From Ideonella margarita (GTDB lineage Bacteria; Pseudomonadota; Gammaproteobacteria; Burkholderiales; Burkholderiaceae_C): a DNA stretch of 64,000 nt. The notes below the pieces were generated by a model. That model was not told where the DNA came from and ran no database searches. It saw only the letters and a list, made by a program, of their open reading frames with translations. Shown here piece by piece: positions 7,365-16,477 of the stretch; positions within the stretch are counted from its first letter, which is position 1; each line of letters opens with the position of its first letter. The stretch is from positions 1 through 64,000 of the forward strand of contig NZ_JBBUTI010000014.1 of NCBI RefSeq assembly GCF_038066635.1. Direction: 5' to 3'. A program made the position numbers and the translations under genes.

Positions 7365-8540
7365 ATGAAGAAAAGCACCCTCATCGGCGCAACGCCGATC
7401 GCCCTGACCCTGCTGCTGGCCAGCCAATCGGCCCTGGCCGTTGACTGGACCGGTTACTTCCGCGCCGGCCCCGGCCTCACCAGCGGCAACGCCAACCGCG
7501 CCTGCTATGGCCTGGGCGCCGGCAGCAAAGGCATGACCTACCGCCTCGGCAACGAGTGCGACTTCTACGGCGAGTTCCAGCTCAGCCAGGGTTTCCAGAA
7601 GGATGGCATCGAGTACCGCGCCACCCTGATGACGAACTACTACAAGGGCGCCACCGACAACGACGGCGCCGGCATGGCCATCGAACAGATGTTCGCCGAA
7701 GCCAAGGGCTTCGACGTCGCGCCTGAAGCCACCTTCTGGATCGGCAAGGAACGTGGCCGTCGTGGTGACGTGCACATCGTCGACACCCAGTTCATCGAAG
7801 CACTGGGCGTGGGCGCCGGCATGAAGGGCCTGAAGGCAGGCTCGGGTCAGTTCGGCATGGCGTTCTACAAGACCGACAAGGACGTGACGAAGCCGGGCAA
7901 CCGCCTGAACTTCGAATACGTGAACCTGCCGGTGAACGAAGGCGGCAAGTTGAACTTCTTCGCTGCAGCCACCAAGGGTGACTTCGACGGCGGCACCAGC
8001 GGCGCCACCGTGAGCCTGCGTCACGACCAGGACAACATCTTCGGCACGGGCCTGAGCAACACCTTCTGGGTGCAGTACGCCCAGGGCTCCGCCTCGCTGA
8101 ACGCCAACTTCGGTGACTTGAGCGCCGGCTCGGCCGCCAAGAGCTGGCGTCTGGTGGAAACCGCCACCTGGCAAAAGGGTCCGTTCGGCGGCCAGGTCAT
8201 CGCCCTGGTGGCCAGCGAGAAGGACAGCGCCGGTCTGAAGACCGACTCGGCGACCCTCGGCGGCCGCGTGTCGTACGCCTTCACCCGCAACTTCAAGTTC
8301 CTGACCGAGCTGGGCGTGTCGCAGTACAAGCCGGAAGGCGGCGAAACTGCCCGCCTGACCAAGCTGACGCTGGCCCCGACCCTGTCGGTTGGCCAGGACT
8401 TCTTCAGCCGTCCGGAATTCCGCCTGTACGCCACGTTCGCGAACTGGAACAAGGCTGCTGGCAACGTGACCGGCAAGACGGCGTTTGACGGCAAGACCTC
8501 GGGCACCAGCTACGGCGCCCAGGTCGAATGGTGGTTCTGA
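7365..8540 (+). CDS. lamB: Maltoporin-family carbohydrate porin (LamB-type)
   Basis: Outer-membrane beta-barrel channel for sugars, 391 aa. The signal peptide MKKSTLIGATPIALTLLLASQSALA is followed by mature VDWTGYFRAGPGLTSG. The paired cysteines near NRACYGLG and LGNECDFYGEF match LamB. The C-terminus ends in YGAQVEWWF with the terminal aromatic residue needed for barrel insertion. An AAGGAG ribosome site lies 8 bp before the ATG. It is the first gene of a porin-binding protein-permease-ATPase operon, so it should supply the outer-membrane step for that sugar importer. Substrate range cannot be read from sequence; glucose or maltodextrin are possible. Confidence 0.88.
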   Translation: MKKSTLIGATPIALTLLLASQSALAVDWTGYFRAGPGLTSGNANRACYGLGAGSKGMTYRLGNECDFYGEFQLSQGFQKDGIEYRATLMTNYYKGATDNDGAGMAIEQMFAEAKGFDVAPEATFWIGKERGRRGDVHIVDTQFIEALGVGAGMKGLKAGSGQFGMAFYKTDKDVTKPGNRLNFEYVNLPVNEGGKLNFFAAATKGDFDGGTSGATVSLRHDQDNIFGTGLSNTFWVQYAQGSASLNANFGDLSAGSAAKSWRLVETATWQKGPFGGQVIALVASEKDSAGLKTDSATLGGRVSYAFTRNFKFLTELGVSQYKPEGGETARLTKLTLAPTLSVGQDFFSRPEFRLYATFANWNKAAGNVTGKTAFDGKTSGTSYGAQVEWWF

Positions 8541-8555
8541 TCGTGTGAGTGCCAA

Positions 8556-8589
8556 GGGCCGGCCGCACAATGTTGCCGGCCCCGTTTTT
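8556..8589 (+). terminator. Hairpin with T-run between lamB and the sugar-binding protein gene
   Basis: GGGCCGGC (8556-8563) and GCCGGCCC (8575-8582) form a perfect 8-bp stem with an 11-nt loop, followed by CG and five T residues. It lies inside the operon, 22 bp before the next ATG, so it probably acts as a partial terminator or an RNA-stability element rather than an operon end. Confidence 0.65.
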
Positions 8590-8610
8590 CCATTGATGGA
8601 GACAAGAGAA

Positions 8611-9876
8611 ATGACCAAGACCTTGATGCGTTCCCCTGTCGCGCTGGGCGCCCTGGTGTGCGTGGCCATGATGGCCGGCCAGGCAGCTCGTGCCGGTGAA
8701 GTTGAAGTGCTGCACTGGTGGACCAGCGGCGGCGAGGCCAAGGCCGCGTCGGCCCTGAAGGCCACGATGCAGCAGAAGGGCCACACCTGGAAGGACTTCG
8801 CGGTGGCCGGCGGCGGTGGTGATTCCGCCATGACGGTGCTGAAGTCGCGCGTGGTGTCGGGCAATGCCCCGGCCGCTGCCCAGATCAAGGGCCCGTCGCT
8901 GCAGGAGTGGGCCAAGGAAGGCGTGCTGGCGAACATGGACGATGTCGCCAAGGCCGAGAAGTGGGATGAATCGCTGCCGAAGGTCGTCAGCGACATCATG
9001 AAGTACAAGGGCAACTACATTGCCGCACCGGTGAACGTGCACCGCGTGAACTGGCTGTGGGCCAACCCGGAAGTCTTCAAGAAGGCCGGCGCCAAGGTGC
9101 CGACGACCTGGGACGAATTCTTCGTGGCCGCTGAAGCCCTGAAGAAGGCCGGCGTGGTGCCCATCGCCCACGGTGGCCAGAACTGGCAAGACTTCACCAC
9201 CTTCGAAGCCGTGGCGCTGGGCGTGGGCGGCACCGACTTCTACAAGAAGGCCCTGGTGCAACTCGACCCCGCCAGCCTGAGCAGCCCGACCATGGAGAAG
9301 GTGCTGACCACCTTCAAGAAGGTCAAGGACTACACCGACAAGAACGCCCCGGGCCGCGACTGGAACCTGGCCACCGCCATGGTCATCAAGGGCGAAGCCG
9401 GCATGCAGATCATGGGTGACTGGGCCAAGGGTGAGTTCCTGGCTGCAGGCAAGACCCCGGGCAAGGACTTCGTCTGCGCCGCTGCCCCTGGCACCTCGAA
9501 GGCCTTCACCTTCAACATCGATTCGTTCGCGCTGTTCAAGCTGAAGAACGAAGCCAATGTGAAGGCGCAGAAGGACCTGGCCGTGGCCATCATGTCGCCG
9601 GAATTCCAGGAACTGTTCAACCTGAACAAGGGCTCGATCCCGGTTCGCCTGAACATGAAGATGGACAAGTTCGACGACTGCGCCAAGACCTCGTCGGCTG
9701 ACTTCGTGGCCACCGCCAAGTCGGGCGCGCTGGTGCCGTCGATCGCCCACGGCATGGCTGTGCCTTCGGCTGCTGAAGGCGCCATCAAGGACGCCGTCAG
9801 CCAGTTCTGGAACAGCGACAAGATGAGCGCCAAGGACGCGATGGCGAAGATCGCCACCGCCGCCAAGACGCGCTGA
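8611..9876 (+). CDS. gtsA: Sugar ABC transporter substrate-binding protein (glucose/mannose GtsA type)
   Basis: Periplasmic family 1 solute-binding protein of 421 aa. The signal peptide MTKTLMRSPVALGALVCVAMMAGQAARA precedes mature GEVEVLHWWTSGGEAKA, a start typical of the pseudomonad GtsA-like glucose/mannose binding proteins. Later segments such as IAAPVNVHRVNWLW and MQIMGDWAKGEF are family hallmarks. A GGAGA ribosome site precedes ATG 8611. It follows lamB and is followed by two permeases and the ATPase, giving a complete importer. Glucose is the best guess for substrate from family resemblance; other aldoses are possible. Confidence 0.85.
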   Translation: MTKTLMRSPVALGALVCVAMMAGQAARAGEVEVLHWWTSGGEAKAASALKATMQQKGHTWKDFAVAGGGGDSAMTVLKSRVVSGNAPAAAQIKGPSLQEWAKEGVLANMDDVAKAEKWDESLPKVVSDIMKYKGNYIAAPVNVHRVNWLWANPEVFKKAGAKVPTTWDEFFVAAEALKKAGVVPIAHGGQNWQDFTTFEAVALGVGGTDFYKKALVQLDPASLSSPTMEKVLTTFKKVKDYTDKNAPGRDWNLATAMVIKGEAGMQIMGDWAKGEFLAAGKTPGKDFVCAAAPGTSKAFTFNIDSFALFKLKNEANVKAQKDLAVAIMSPEFQELFNLNKGSIPVRLNMKMDKFDDCAKTSSADFVATAKSGALVPSIAHGMAVPSAAEGAIKDAVSQFWNSDKMSAKDAMAKIATAAKTR

Positions 9877-9925
9877 TCCCTGCGCGCAAGCGCCCTGGCC
9901 GCCATGTCTCGGTGGCCAGATTGAC

Positions 9926-9961
9926 GGGCTGCGCGTGCCACCAGCGCGCGGCCCGGCTTTT
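9926..9961 (+). terminator. Hairpin with T-run between binding protein and first permease gene
   Basis: GGGCTGCGCG (9926-9935) pairs with CGCGCGGCCC (9945-9954), with one G-U pair and a 9-nt loop, and is followed by GGCTTTTCT. It resembles the hairpin after lamB and again lies 20 bp before a start codon. This fits the common pattern in which binding-protein mRNA is made in excess over permease mRNA. Confidence 0.55.
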
Positions 9962-9980
9962 CTATTTGCAAGGTTCCTCT

Positions 9981-10859
9981 ATGTCTCGCAGCGCATCGGC
10001 GCGCACCCCCTGGCTGCCCAGGCTGGTCGTCGCGCCCTCTTTCCTGCTGTCGTTCCTCTTCATCTACGGCCTGATGGCCTGGAACGGCGTGCTGTCGTTC
10101 TCGGCGTCACGCCTGCTGCCGAACTATGAATGGGTCGGCCTCGAGCAATACCAGACCTTGTTCGACAACGAACGCTGGTGGGTGGCGCTGACCAACCTCG
10201 GCATCTTCGGCCTGCTGTTCATCGGCGGCGCCATGGTGGTGGGCCTGCTGCTCGCCATCCTGCTGGATCAGAAGATCCGCGTTGAAGGCGCCCTGCGCAC
10301 CATCTACCTCTACCCGATGGCGCTGTCGTTCATCGTCACCGGCACGGCCTGGAAGTGGATGCTGAACCCGGGCCTGGGCCTGGAACACCTGATGCACCAG
10401 TGGGGTTTCGAGAACTTCGAATTCGGCTGGCTCGTTGATCCCGACAAGGCGATTTACTGCGTGGCGATTGCCGGCGTGTGGCAATCCGCCGGCTTCGTGA
10501 TGGCGCTGTTCCTCGCCGGCCTGCGCGGCATTGACGACTCCATCATCAAGGCCGCCCAGGTCGATGGTGCGAGCCTGCCGCTGATCTACTGGCGCATCAT
10601 CATCCCGACGCTGCGTCCGGTGTTTTTCTCGACGCTGATGGTGGTCAGCCACCTGGCCATCAAGAGCTTCGACCTGGTCATGGCCCTGACGGCCGGCGGC
10701 CCCGGTTACGCCACCGACCTGCCTGCCACCTTCATGTACACGATGGCGTTCTCGCGCGGCCAGATTGGCCTGGGCGCCGCCAGCGCCACGGTCATGCTGG
10801 CCACGGTGGCCGCCATCGTCGTGCCCTACCTTTACTCCGAACTGCGGAGCAAGAACTGA
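9981..10859 (+). CDS. gtsB: Sugar ABC transporter permease (MalF/GtsB-like)
   Basis: Inner-membrane permease of 292 aa with about six membrane segments (one at about residues 12-35, then the MetI-like domain). The coupling EAA loop is present as DSIIKAAQVDGASLPLIYWRIIIPTLRP. ATG 9981 is preferred over an upstream in-frame codon because the sequence from MSRSASARTPWLPRLVVAPSF fits the family length. It forms the heterodimeric channel with the next gene, whose ATG shares one base with this stop codon (TGATG). Confidence 0.88.
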   Translation: MSRSASARTPWLPRLVVAPSFLLSFLFIYGLMAWNGVLSFSASRLLPNYEWVGLEQYQTLFDNERWWVALTNLGIFGLLFIGGAMVVGLLLAILLDQKIRVEGALRTIYLYPMALSFIVTGTAWKWMLNPGLGLEHLMHQWGFENFEFGWLVDPDKAIYCVAIAGVWQSAGFVMALFLAGLRGIDDSIIKAAQVDGASLPLIYWRIIIPTLRPVFFSTLMVVSHLAIKSFDLVMALTAGGPGYATDLPATFMYTMAFSRGQIGLGAASATVMLATVAAIVVPYLYSELRSKN

Positions 10860-11734
10860 TGAGCGCGCCAGCCTCCCTCACCCCTCGCCTGACCCTCGGC
10901 CGACTGGCCCTGCTGTCGGTGCTGCTGCTGTTCGCGGTGTTCTTCCTGACCCCGCTCTACGTGATGGTCGCGACCTCGCTGAAGGGCATGGACGAGATCC
11001 GCACCGGCACCCTGTTGTCGCTGCCGCTGAGCCCGAGCCTCGCGGCCTGGGCCACGGCCTGGTCAAGTGCCTGCACGGGCACCGACTGCGGCGGCCTCAA
11101 GCCCTTCTTCATGAACTCGGTGCTGATGGTGCTGCCGGCCGTGGCCATCTCCACGCTGCTGGGCTCGCTCAACGGCTACGTGCTGAGCAAGTGGAAGTTT
11201 CCGGGCAGTGAATTCCTGTTCGCGCTGCTGCTGTTCGGCGTGTTCATGCCGATGCAGGTGGTGCTGCTGCCGATGAGCCAGGTGCTGGGCTGGCTGGGCA
11301 TCGCCAGCTCGGTCTGGGGCCTGATCTTCGTGCACGTGCTGGCCGGCATTCCCTCCACCACGCTGTTCTTCCGCAACTACTACGTGGGCCTGCCGGACGA
11401 GCTCATCAAGGCCGCGATGCTGGACGGTGCCAACTTCTGGCAGATCTTCTGGCGCATCGTGCTGCCGCTGTCCACGCCGATCCTGGTGGTGACGCTGATC
11501 TGGCAGTTCACGAACATCTGGAACGACTTCCTCTACGGCGTGGTTTTTTCCGGCGCCGACAGCAAGCCCATCACGGTGGGCCTGAACAACCTGGCCAACA
11601 CCTCCAGTTCGGTCAAGGAATACAACGTTGACATGGCCGCGGCCATGATCGCCGCCCTGCCCACCCTCTTCGTCTATGTGGTGGCAGGCAAGTACTTTGT
11701 GCGCGGGCTGACCGCCGGCGCCGTCAAGGGTTGA
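10859..11734 (+). CDS. gtsC: Sugar ABC transporter permease (MalG/GtsC-like)
   Basis: Second permease subunit, 291 aa, with six hydrophobic segments. The N-terminal one is at about 14-35, followed by TPLYVMVATSLKGMDEIR. The EAA motif is LPDELIKAAMLDGANFWQIFWRIVLPLS. An insertion in the first periplasmic loop carries two cysteines (SSACTGTDCGG), a feature of the glucose-type permeases. The start overlaps the upstream stop by one base. The ATPase gene follows after 5 bp. Confidence 0.88.
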   Translation: MSAPASLTPRLTLGRLALLSVLLLFAVFFLTPLYVMVATSLKGMDEIRTGTLLSLPLSPSLAAWATAWSSACTGTDCGGLKPFFMNSVLMVLPAVAISTLLGSLNGYVLSKWKFPGSEFLFALLLFGVFMPMQVVLLPMSQVLGWLGIASSVWGLIFVHVLAGIPSTTLFFRNYYVGLPDELIKAAMLDGANFWQIFWRIVLPLSTPILVVTLIWQFTNIWNDFLYGVVFSGADSKPITVGLNNLANTSSSVKEYNVDMAAAMIAALPTLFVYVVAGKYFVRGLTAGAVKG

Positions 11735-11739
11735 ACATC

Positions 11740-12816
<1,077 letters not shown>

Positions 12817-12839
12817 TTCTGGTTCGATCAGCACCATGA

Positions 12840-12876
12840 AAAACGCCCCGTGGCGGCTTGCAGCCCGGGGCGTTTT
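12840..12876. terminator. Bidirectional intrinsic terminator
   Basis: AAAACGCCCCG (12840-12850) and CGGGGCGTTTT (12866-12876) make a perfect 11-bp stem with A- and T-tracts on both sides. It lies between the convergent sugar ATPase and dctP genes and should end both operons. Confidence 0.85.
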
Positions 12877-12944
12877 GCCGTTGCCGGCAGGGTCAAGAAA
12901 ACTCAAAAAGCGGCGCTGTTGAACGCCGCCTGAGGCTCAAGCCA

Positions 12945-13958
12945 TCACTTGCGTGCGCGCAGCTTCTCCAGCTCGCTGCGGGTTTCATTCCACAGGTCCA
13001 TGCCCACGTTGGCGGCAATGCCGGCGTTCACACGGGTCAGCTTGTCGCGCATGCGGGCGGCTTCGGTCGGGTTCAGCTCATTGATCTGCATGCCCTTGGC
13101 CTTCAGATCACCCAGGGCCTTGGCGGCTTCGGCGCGGGTATCGGCGCGCTCGAAGTCGCGGCTCTTCACGGCAGCGTCCATCAGCACCTTCTGCTCGTCC
13201 TTGCTCAGGCCGTCCCACCACTTCTTGCTCACCAGCACGATCCACGGGCTGTAGACGTGGTTGGTGACCGTCAGGTACTTCTGCACCTCGTAGAACTTGC
13301 TCGACAGGATGGTGTTGAACGGGTTTTCCTGGCCGTCCACGGCCTTGGTTTCCAGCGCGCTGAACAGCTCGGAGAACGGCAGCGGCACGGCGTTGGCGCC
13401 CAGCGTCTTGAAGCTGTCGAGGAACACGTTGTTCTGCATCACGCGCAGCTTCACGCCATCCAGGTCTTCCAGCTTGGTGACCGCGCGCTTGTTGTTGGTG
13501 AGGTTGCGGAAGCCGTTTTCCCAATACACCAGGCCCACCAGGCCCTTCTCGTTCAGCTTGGCCTTGACCTTCTCGCCCACCGGGCCGTCCAGCAGGGCGT
13601 CGGCTTCCTTCACGTTGTTGACCAGGAACGGCGTGTCCCACAGCGCCATTTCCTTGACGATGCCGACCAGCGTGGCGGTGGAGCCCACCATCATTTCCTG
13701 GGCGCCGCCGATCAGGGCCTGCTGCATCTGGGTGTCCGGGCCGAGGGCCGCGGCGCCGATGGCGCGCACCTTCATCTTGCCGCCAGACGCCTTCTCCACT
13801 TCCTCGGAGAACACCTTGGCTGCACGGCCCTGGTTGCTCTGCTCGTTCAGGCCGTAGCCAAAACGGATCAGGCGGGGCTTGATGTCCTGGGCCTGGGCGG
13901 CCAAGGGCGACAGCACGGCCAGGGCCAGTGCGGCGATCACGGAACGACTCAATTGCAT
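12945..13958 (-). CDS. dctP: TRAP transporter substrate-binding protein DctP
   Basis: Periplasmic binding protein of a TRAP carrier, 337 aa. The signal peptide MQLSRSVIAALALAVLSPLAAQA precedes mature QDIKPRLIRFGYGLNEQSNQG. The DctP core is clear in GGKMKVRAIGAAALG, the ligand-carboxylate-binding region around GVKLRVMQNNVFLDSFKTLGANAVPLPFSEL, and VDGQENPF. It is the last gene of gntK-dctQ-dctM-dctP, 44 bp after dctM. The linked gluconokinase argues for a sugar acid such as gluconate rather than a C4-dicarboxylate (inference). Having dctP last rather than first is unusual for TRAP operons. Confidence 0.88.
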   Translation of the reverse strand: MQLSRSVIAALALAVLSPLAAQAQDIKPRLIRFGYGLNEQSNQGRAAKVFSEEVEKASGGKMKVRAIGAAALGPDTQMQQALIGGAQEMMVGSTATLVGIVKEMALWDTPFLVNNVKEADALLDGPVGEKVKAKLNEKGLVGLVYWENGFRNLTNNKRAVTKLEDLDGVKLRVMQNNVFLDSFKTLGANAVPLPFSELFSALETKAVDGQENPFNTILSSKFYEVQKYLTVTNHVYSPWIVLVSKKWWDGLSKDEQKVLMDAAVKSRDFERADTRAEAAKALGDLKAKGMQINELNPTEAARMRDKLTRVNAGIAANVGMDLWNETRSELEKLRARK

Positions 13959-14002
13959 GTTTGTCTCCTACAGGGTGTGTGCAATCTCAGGGAAGGAAGA
14001 GA

Positions 14003-15292
14003 TCAGCGCATCCACGCCACGGGCGCGATGACGATCTGGGGAAAGATGACGAACAGGGTCAGGATGAACAGGTAGACCATCAGGAACGGATTGACGCCCT
14101 TGATGACCTCGTCGAGCCGCAGCTTGCCGACGCCGGCCACCACATTGAGCACCGTGCCCACCGGCGGCGTGATCAGGCCGATGGCGCCATTGAGCACGAA
14201 CATCAGGCCGAAGTACACCGGGTCGATGCCCGCCTTCACCGCGATGGGCAGCATCACGGGGGCGAAGATCAGGATGGTCGGCGTCAGGTCGAGGGCCGTG
14301 CCGATGAGCACGAGCGTGATCATCATCACCGCCATCAACACACGCGGGTTGTCGATCAACGGGCCCAGCCAGGCGGCCAGGGTCGACGGCAGGTCGGCCA
14401 GCGTGACCATGTAGCTGGCCACCTGCGCACCGGCGCACAGGAACATCACGATGGCGGTGGTCTTGGCAGCGCGCACCAGCACGTCATGGAAGCCCGAGAG
14501 CGTCAGCTCGCGGTGCACGAAGAACGAAATCACCAGCGCATAGAACGCGGCCACCACGGCCGCCTCGGTCGGCGTGAACACGCCCGACTTCATGCCACCG
14601 ATGATGATCAGCGGCATCAGCATGGCCCAGAAAGCCTTGCCGGTGGCCACCAGCCGCTGCCCGATGCTCAGGCGCTCATCCGCCACCACGGTGAACTTGT
14701 TGAGCTGCAAACGCCAGGCCACGATCAGGCCCACGCCCATCAGCAGGCCCGGCACGATGCCCGAGAGGAACAGCGCCGAGATGGAGGTGTTGGTGGTGAC
14801 GCCATAGATCACGAAGGGCATCGACGGCGGAATGATCGGGGCGATGATGCCGCCCGCCGCCATCAGGCCGGCCGAGGTGTGCATCGGGTAGCCCTGGCTG
14901 CGCATCATCGGCAGCAGGATGGTGGCCAGCGCGGCGGTATCGGCCAGCGCCGAGCCGCTCATGCTGGCCATCAGGATGGCCGCACCGATGGTCACGAAGC
15001 CGAGGCCGCCACGGATGTGGCCGACCCAGGCGCGGGCCATGTCGATGATGCGGCGACTGATGCCGCCGGCGTTCATCAGCTCGCCGGCCAGGATGAAGAA
15101 GGGCACGGCCAGCAGCGGGAAGCTGTCGACGCCGGCCACCAGGTTCTGCGCCAGCAACTGGGTGTCCCAGAAGTCGAGCGCGAAGGCCATGGCGGCACCG
15201 GTGAGCACCAGCGAAAACGCCATCGGCATGCCCAACCCCATCAGGCCGAGCATGGCCACGATGAAGATGATCGAGACGAGACCTTGATTCAT
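14003..15292 (-). CDS. dctM: TRAP transporter large permease DctM
   Basis: Large membrane subunit, 429 aa with about twelve hydrophobic segments. It shows the family motifs GMPMAFSLVLTG near the N-terminus, PFFILAGELMNAGG, MSGSALADTAALATILLP and PPSMPFVIYG, and the C-terminal LITPPVGTVLNVVAGVGK. It carries the Na+/substrate translocation path. The ATG at 15292 overlaps the dctQ stop by one base (TGATG). A GTG directly before it gives an alternative start one codon earlier. Confidence 0.9.
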   Translation of the reverse strand: MNQGLVSIIFIVAMLGLMGLGMPMAFSLVLTGAAMAFALDFWDTQLLAQNLVAGVDSFPLLAVPFFILAGELMNAGGISRRIIDMARAWVGHIRGGLGFVTIGAAILMASMSGSALADTAALATILLPMMRSQGYPMHTSAGLMAAGGIIAPIIPPSMPFVIYGVTTNTSISALFLSGIVPGLLMGVGLIVAWRLQLNKFTVVADERLSIGQRLVATGKAFWAMLMPLIIIGGMKSGVFTPTEAAVVAAFYALVISFFVHRELTLSGFHDVLVRAAKTTAIVMFLCAGAQVASYMVTLADLPSTLAAWLGPLIDNPRVLMAVMMITLVLIGTALDLTPTILIFAPVMLPIAVKAGIDPVYFGLMFVLNGAIGLITPPVGTVLNVVAGVGKLRLDEVIKGVNPFLMVYLFILTLFVIFPQIVIAPVAWMR

Positions 15293-15798
15293 CACTCCAC
15301 CTCGCTCTCATGGCCGAGGTCGATCACCTCGCCACGCAGCAGATTCCAGAAAGACATCGCGCCAATGGCTACGGCGCACAGAAAGGCCGGCAACGGCAGC
15401 AGCGCCGTCGGGTAGGCCATCACCACGCTGCGGCTGTCCATGCCGATCACCACCTGCTGCCAGGCGCCCCAGCCCAGCAAGCCGCAGCTCAGCAGCACCA
15501 GCGCATGCACGAGGCGCGACATGGCTTTCAGGGCGACCGGGCGCTTCGCGAGCGGCGTCAGCAGCGCCGTGAAGGCCATGTGCTGGCCCATGGGGTAAGC
15601 GGCGGTGGCGCCGATGAACACCATCCAGACGAACAGCAGGCGCGACAGCTCTTCGCTGGCCGCCACGCCGCTGCCAAAGCCGTACCGCAGCACGACATTG
15701 AGGAACACCGCGGCGGCCATCACGGCCAGGCACAGGGCCATGGCGCGTTCAGACCAGCGCTGGAAACCGGACGAGCCGGGGTTGGTGGAATCAGACAA
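15292..15798 (-). CDS. dctQ: TRAP transporter small permease DctQ
   Basis: Small membrane subunit, 168 aa, four hydrophobic segments. The conserved tract AVFLNVVLRYGFGSGVAASEELSRLLFVWMVFIGA is typical of DctQ. Its start overlaps the end of gntK by 8 bp and its stop overlaps the dctM start by one base, so gntK, dctQ and dctM are tightly coupled. It stabilises the carrier with DctM. Confidence 0.88.
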   Translation of the reverse strand: MSDSTNPGSSGFQRWSERAMALCLAVMAAAVFLNVVLRYGFGSGVAASEELSRLLFVWMVFIGATAAYPMGQHMAFTALLTPLAKRPVALKAMSRLVHALVLLSCGLLGWGAWQQVVIGMDSRSVVMAYPTALLPLPAFLCAVAIGAMSFWNLLRGEVIDLGHESEVE

Positions 15799-16294
15799 GG
15801 GAGGTCTCCTGTTGGATCCAGGCCTGGGTATCGGCTGCCAGATCGATCAAGGGGCGCGTGGCCGAGAGTGACAGCACCCGAGGTTCACCCGCCGGGTCTT
15901 CGAGCGCGGCGAACTGGCTGTCAACGAGGCTGGGCGGGAACGGATGGCCCGGGCGGGCCGCCACGCGCTGGCGAGCCTCGTCGGGCGTGAGTTGAAGGTG
16001 CACGAAGCCGAGACCGGCACAGGCCGAGCGCAGTTGTTCGCGGTAAGCCCGCTTCAGCGACGAACACGTCAACACCACGCCGTTCGGGTGGGCCGCCAGC
16101 TGGCCGCCCAAGGTAGCCAGCCAGCTCGCACGGTCTGCGTCGTTCAGGGCCTGGCCGGCCTGCATCTTGGCCATGTTGCTGGGCGGATGGAAGTCATCGC
16201 CTTCCACCAGCGTCCAGGCCAGGCGCTGTGCCAATTCGGCGCCCAGGCTGGACTTGCCGCAGCCGGAGACACCCATCACCACGAGGGCTTTCAT
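15791..16294 (-). CDS. gntK: Gluconokinase GntK
   Basis: Cytoplasmic kinase that phosphorylates D-gluconate to 6-phosphogluconate, feeding the Entner-Doudoroff or pentose phosphate routes. The 167-aa protein has the P-loop GVSGCGKS at 8-15, then LVEGDDFHPPSNMAKMQAGQALNDADR, a diagnostic GntK segment, and TCSSLKRAYREQLR. ATG 16294 was chosen because MKALVVMGVSGCGKSS is the family start; a longer frame would run through the operator. It heads the operon gntK-dctQMP. The palindrome at 16299-16310 lies only 5 bp before this ATG, so repressor binding would block both ribosome access and transcription. Confidence 0.9.
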   Translation of the reverse strand: MKALVVMGVSGCGKSSLGAELAQRLAWTLVEGDDFHPPSNMAKMQAGQALNDADRASWLATLGGQLAAHPNGVVLTCSSLKRAYREQLRSACAGLGFVHLQLTPDEARQRVAARPGHPFPPSLVDSQFAALEDPAGEPRVLSLSATRPLIDLAADTQAWIQQETSLV

Positions 16295-16298
16295 TTGG

Positions 16299-16310
16299 GA
16301 TAGCGCTATC
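16299..16310. promoter_or_regulatory. Operator palindrome 1, GATAGCGCTATC
   Basis: Perfect 12-bp palindrome with a central CG step, typical of LacI-family operators. It is next to the gntK start codon. The same 12 bases recur at 16424-16435. Confidence 0.7.
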
Positions 16311-16423
16311 TTTGCTTGGTAAATGAAACGGGTCATCGACGCTTTGTCTGTTGACCCGTACCGTGCCTCCCGAAGAGCAAAAGCTCGTCGCGTTCAGGCA
16401 AACACCGATGAGAAACTCAACGG

Positions 16424-16435
16424 GATAGCGCTATC
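16424..16435. promoter_or_regulatory. Operator palindrome 2, GATAGCGCTATC
   Basis: Second identical copy, here extended to a perfect 14-bp palindrome (GG..CC, 16423-16436). It lies 42 bp before the LacI-family gene. Centre-to-centre distance to copy 1 is 125 bp, close to twelve helical turns, which would allow looping. A different palindrome, TTTACGCGTAAA (16451-16462), lies just downstream and could be a secondary site. Confidence 0.7.
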
Positions 16436-16477
16436 CTACAGGCCATGACTTTTACGCGTAAACGGGGTTAACCCGAG

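Noticed and set aside
13928..15415. Open frame opposite dctM
   Set aside because: His/Arg/Asp/Gly-rich shadow; dctM is certain from its motifs.
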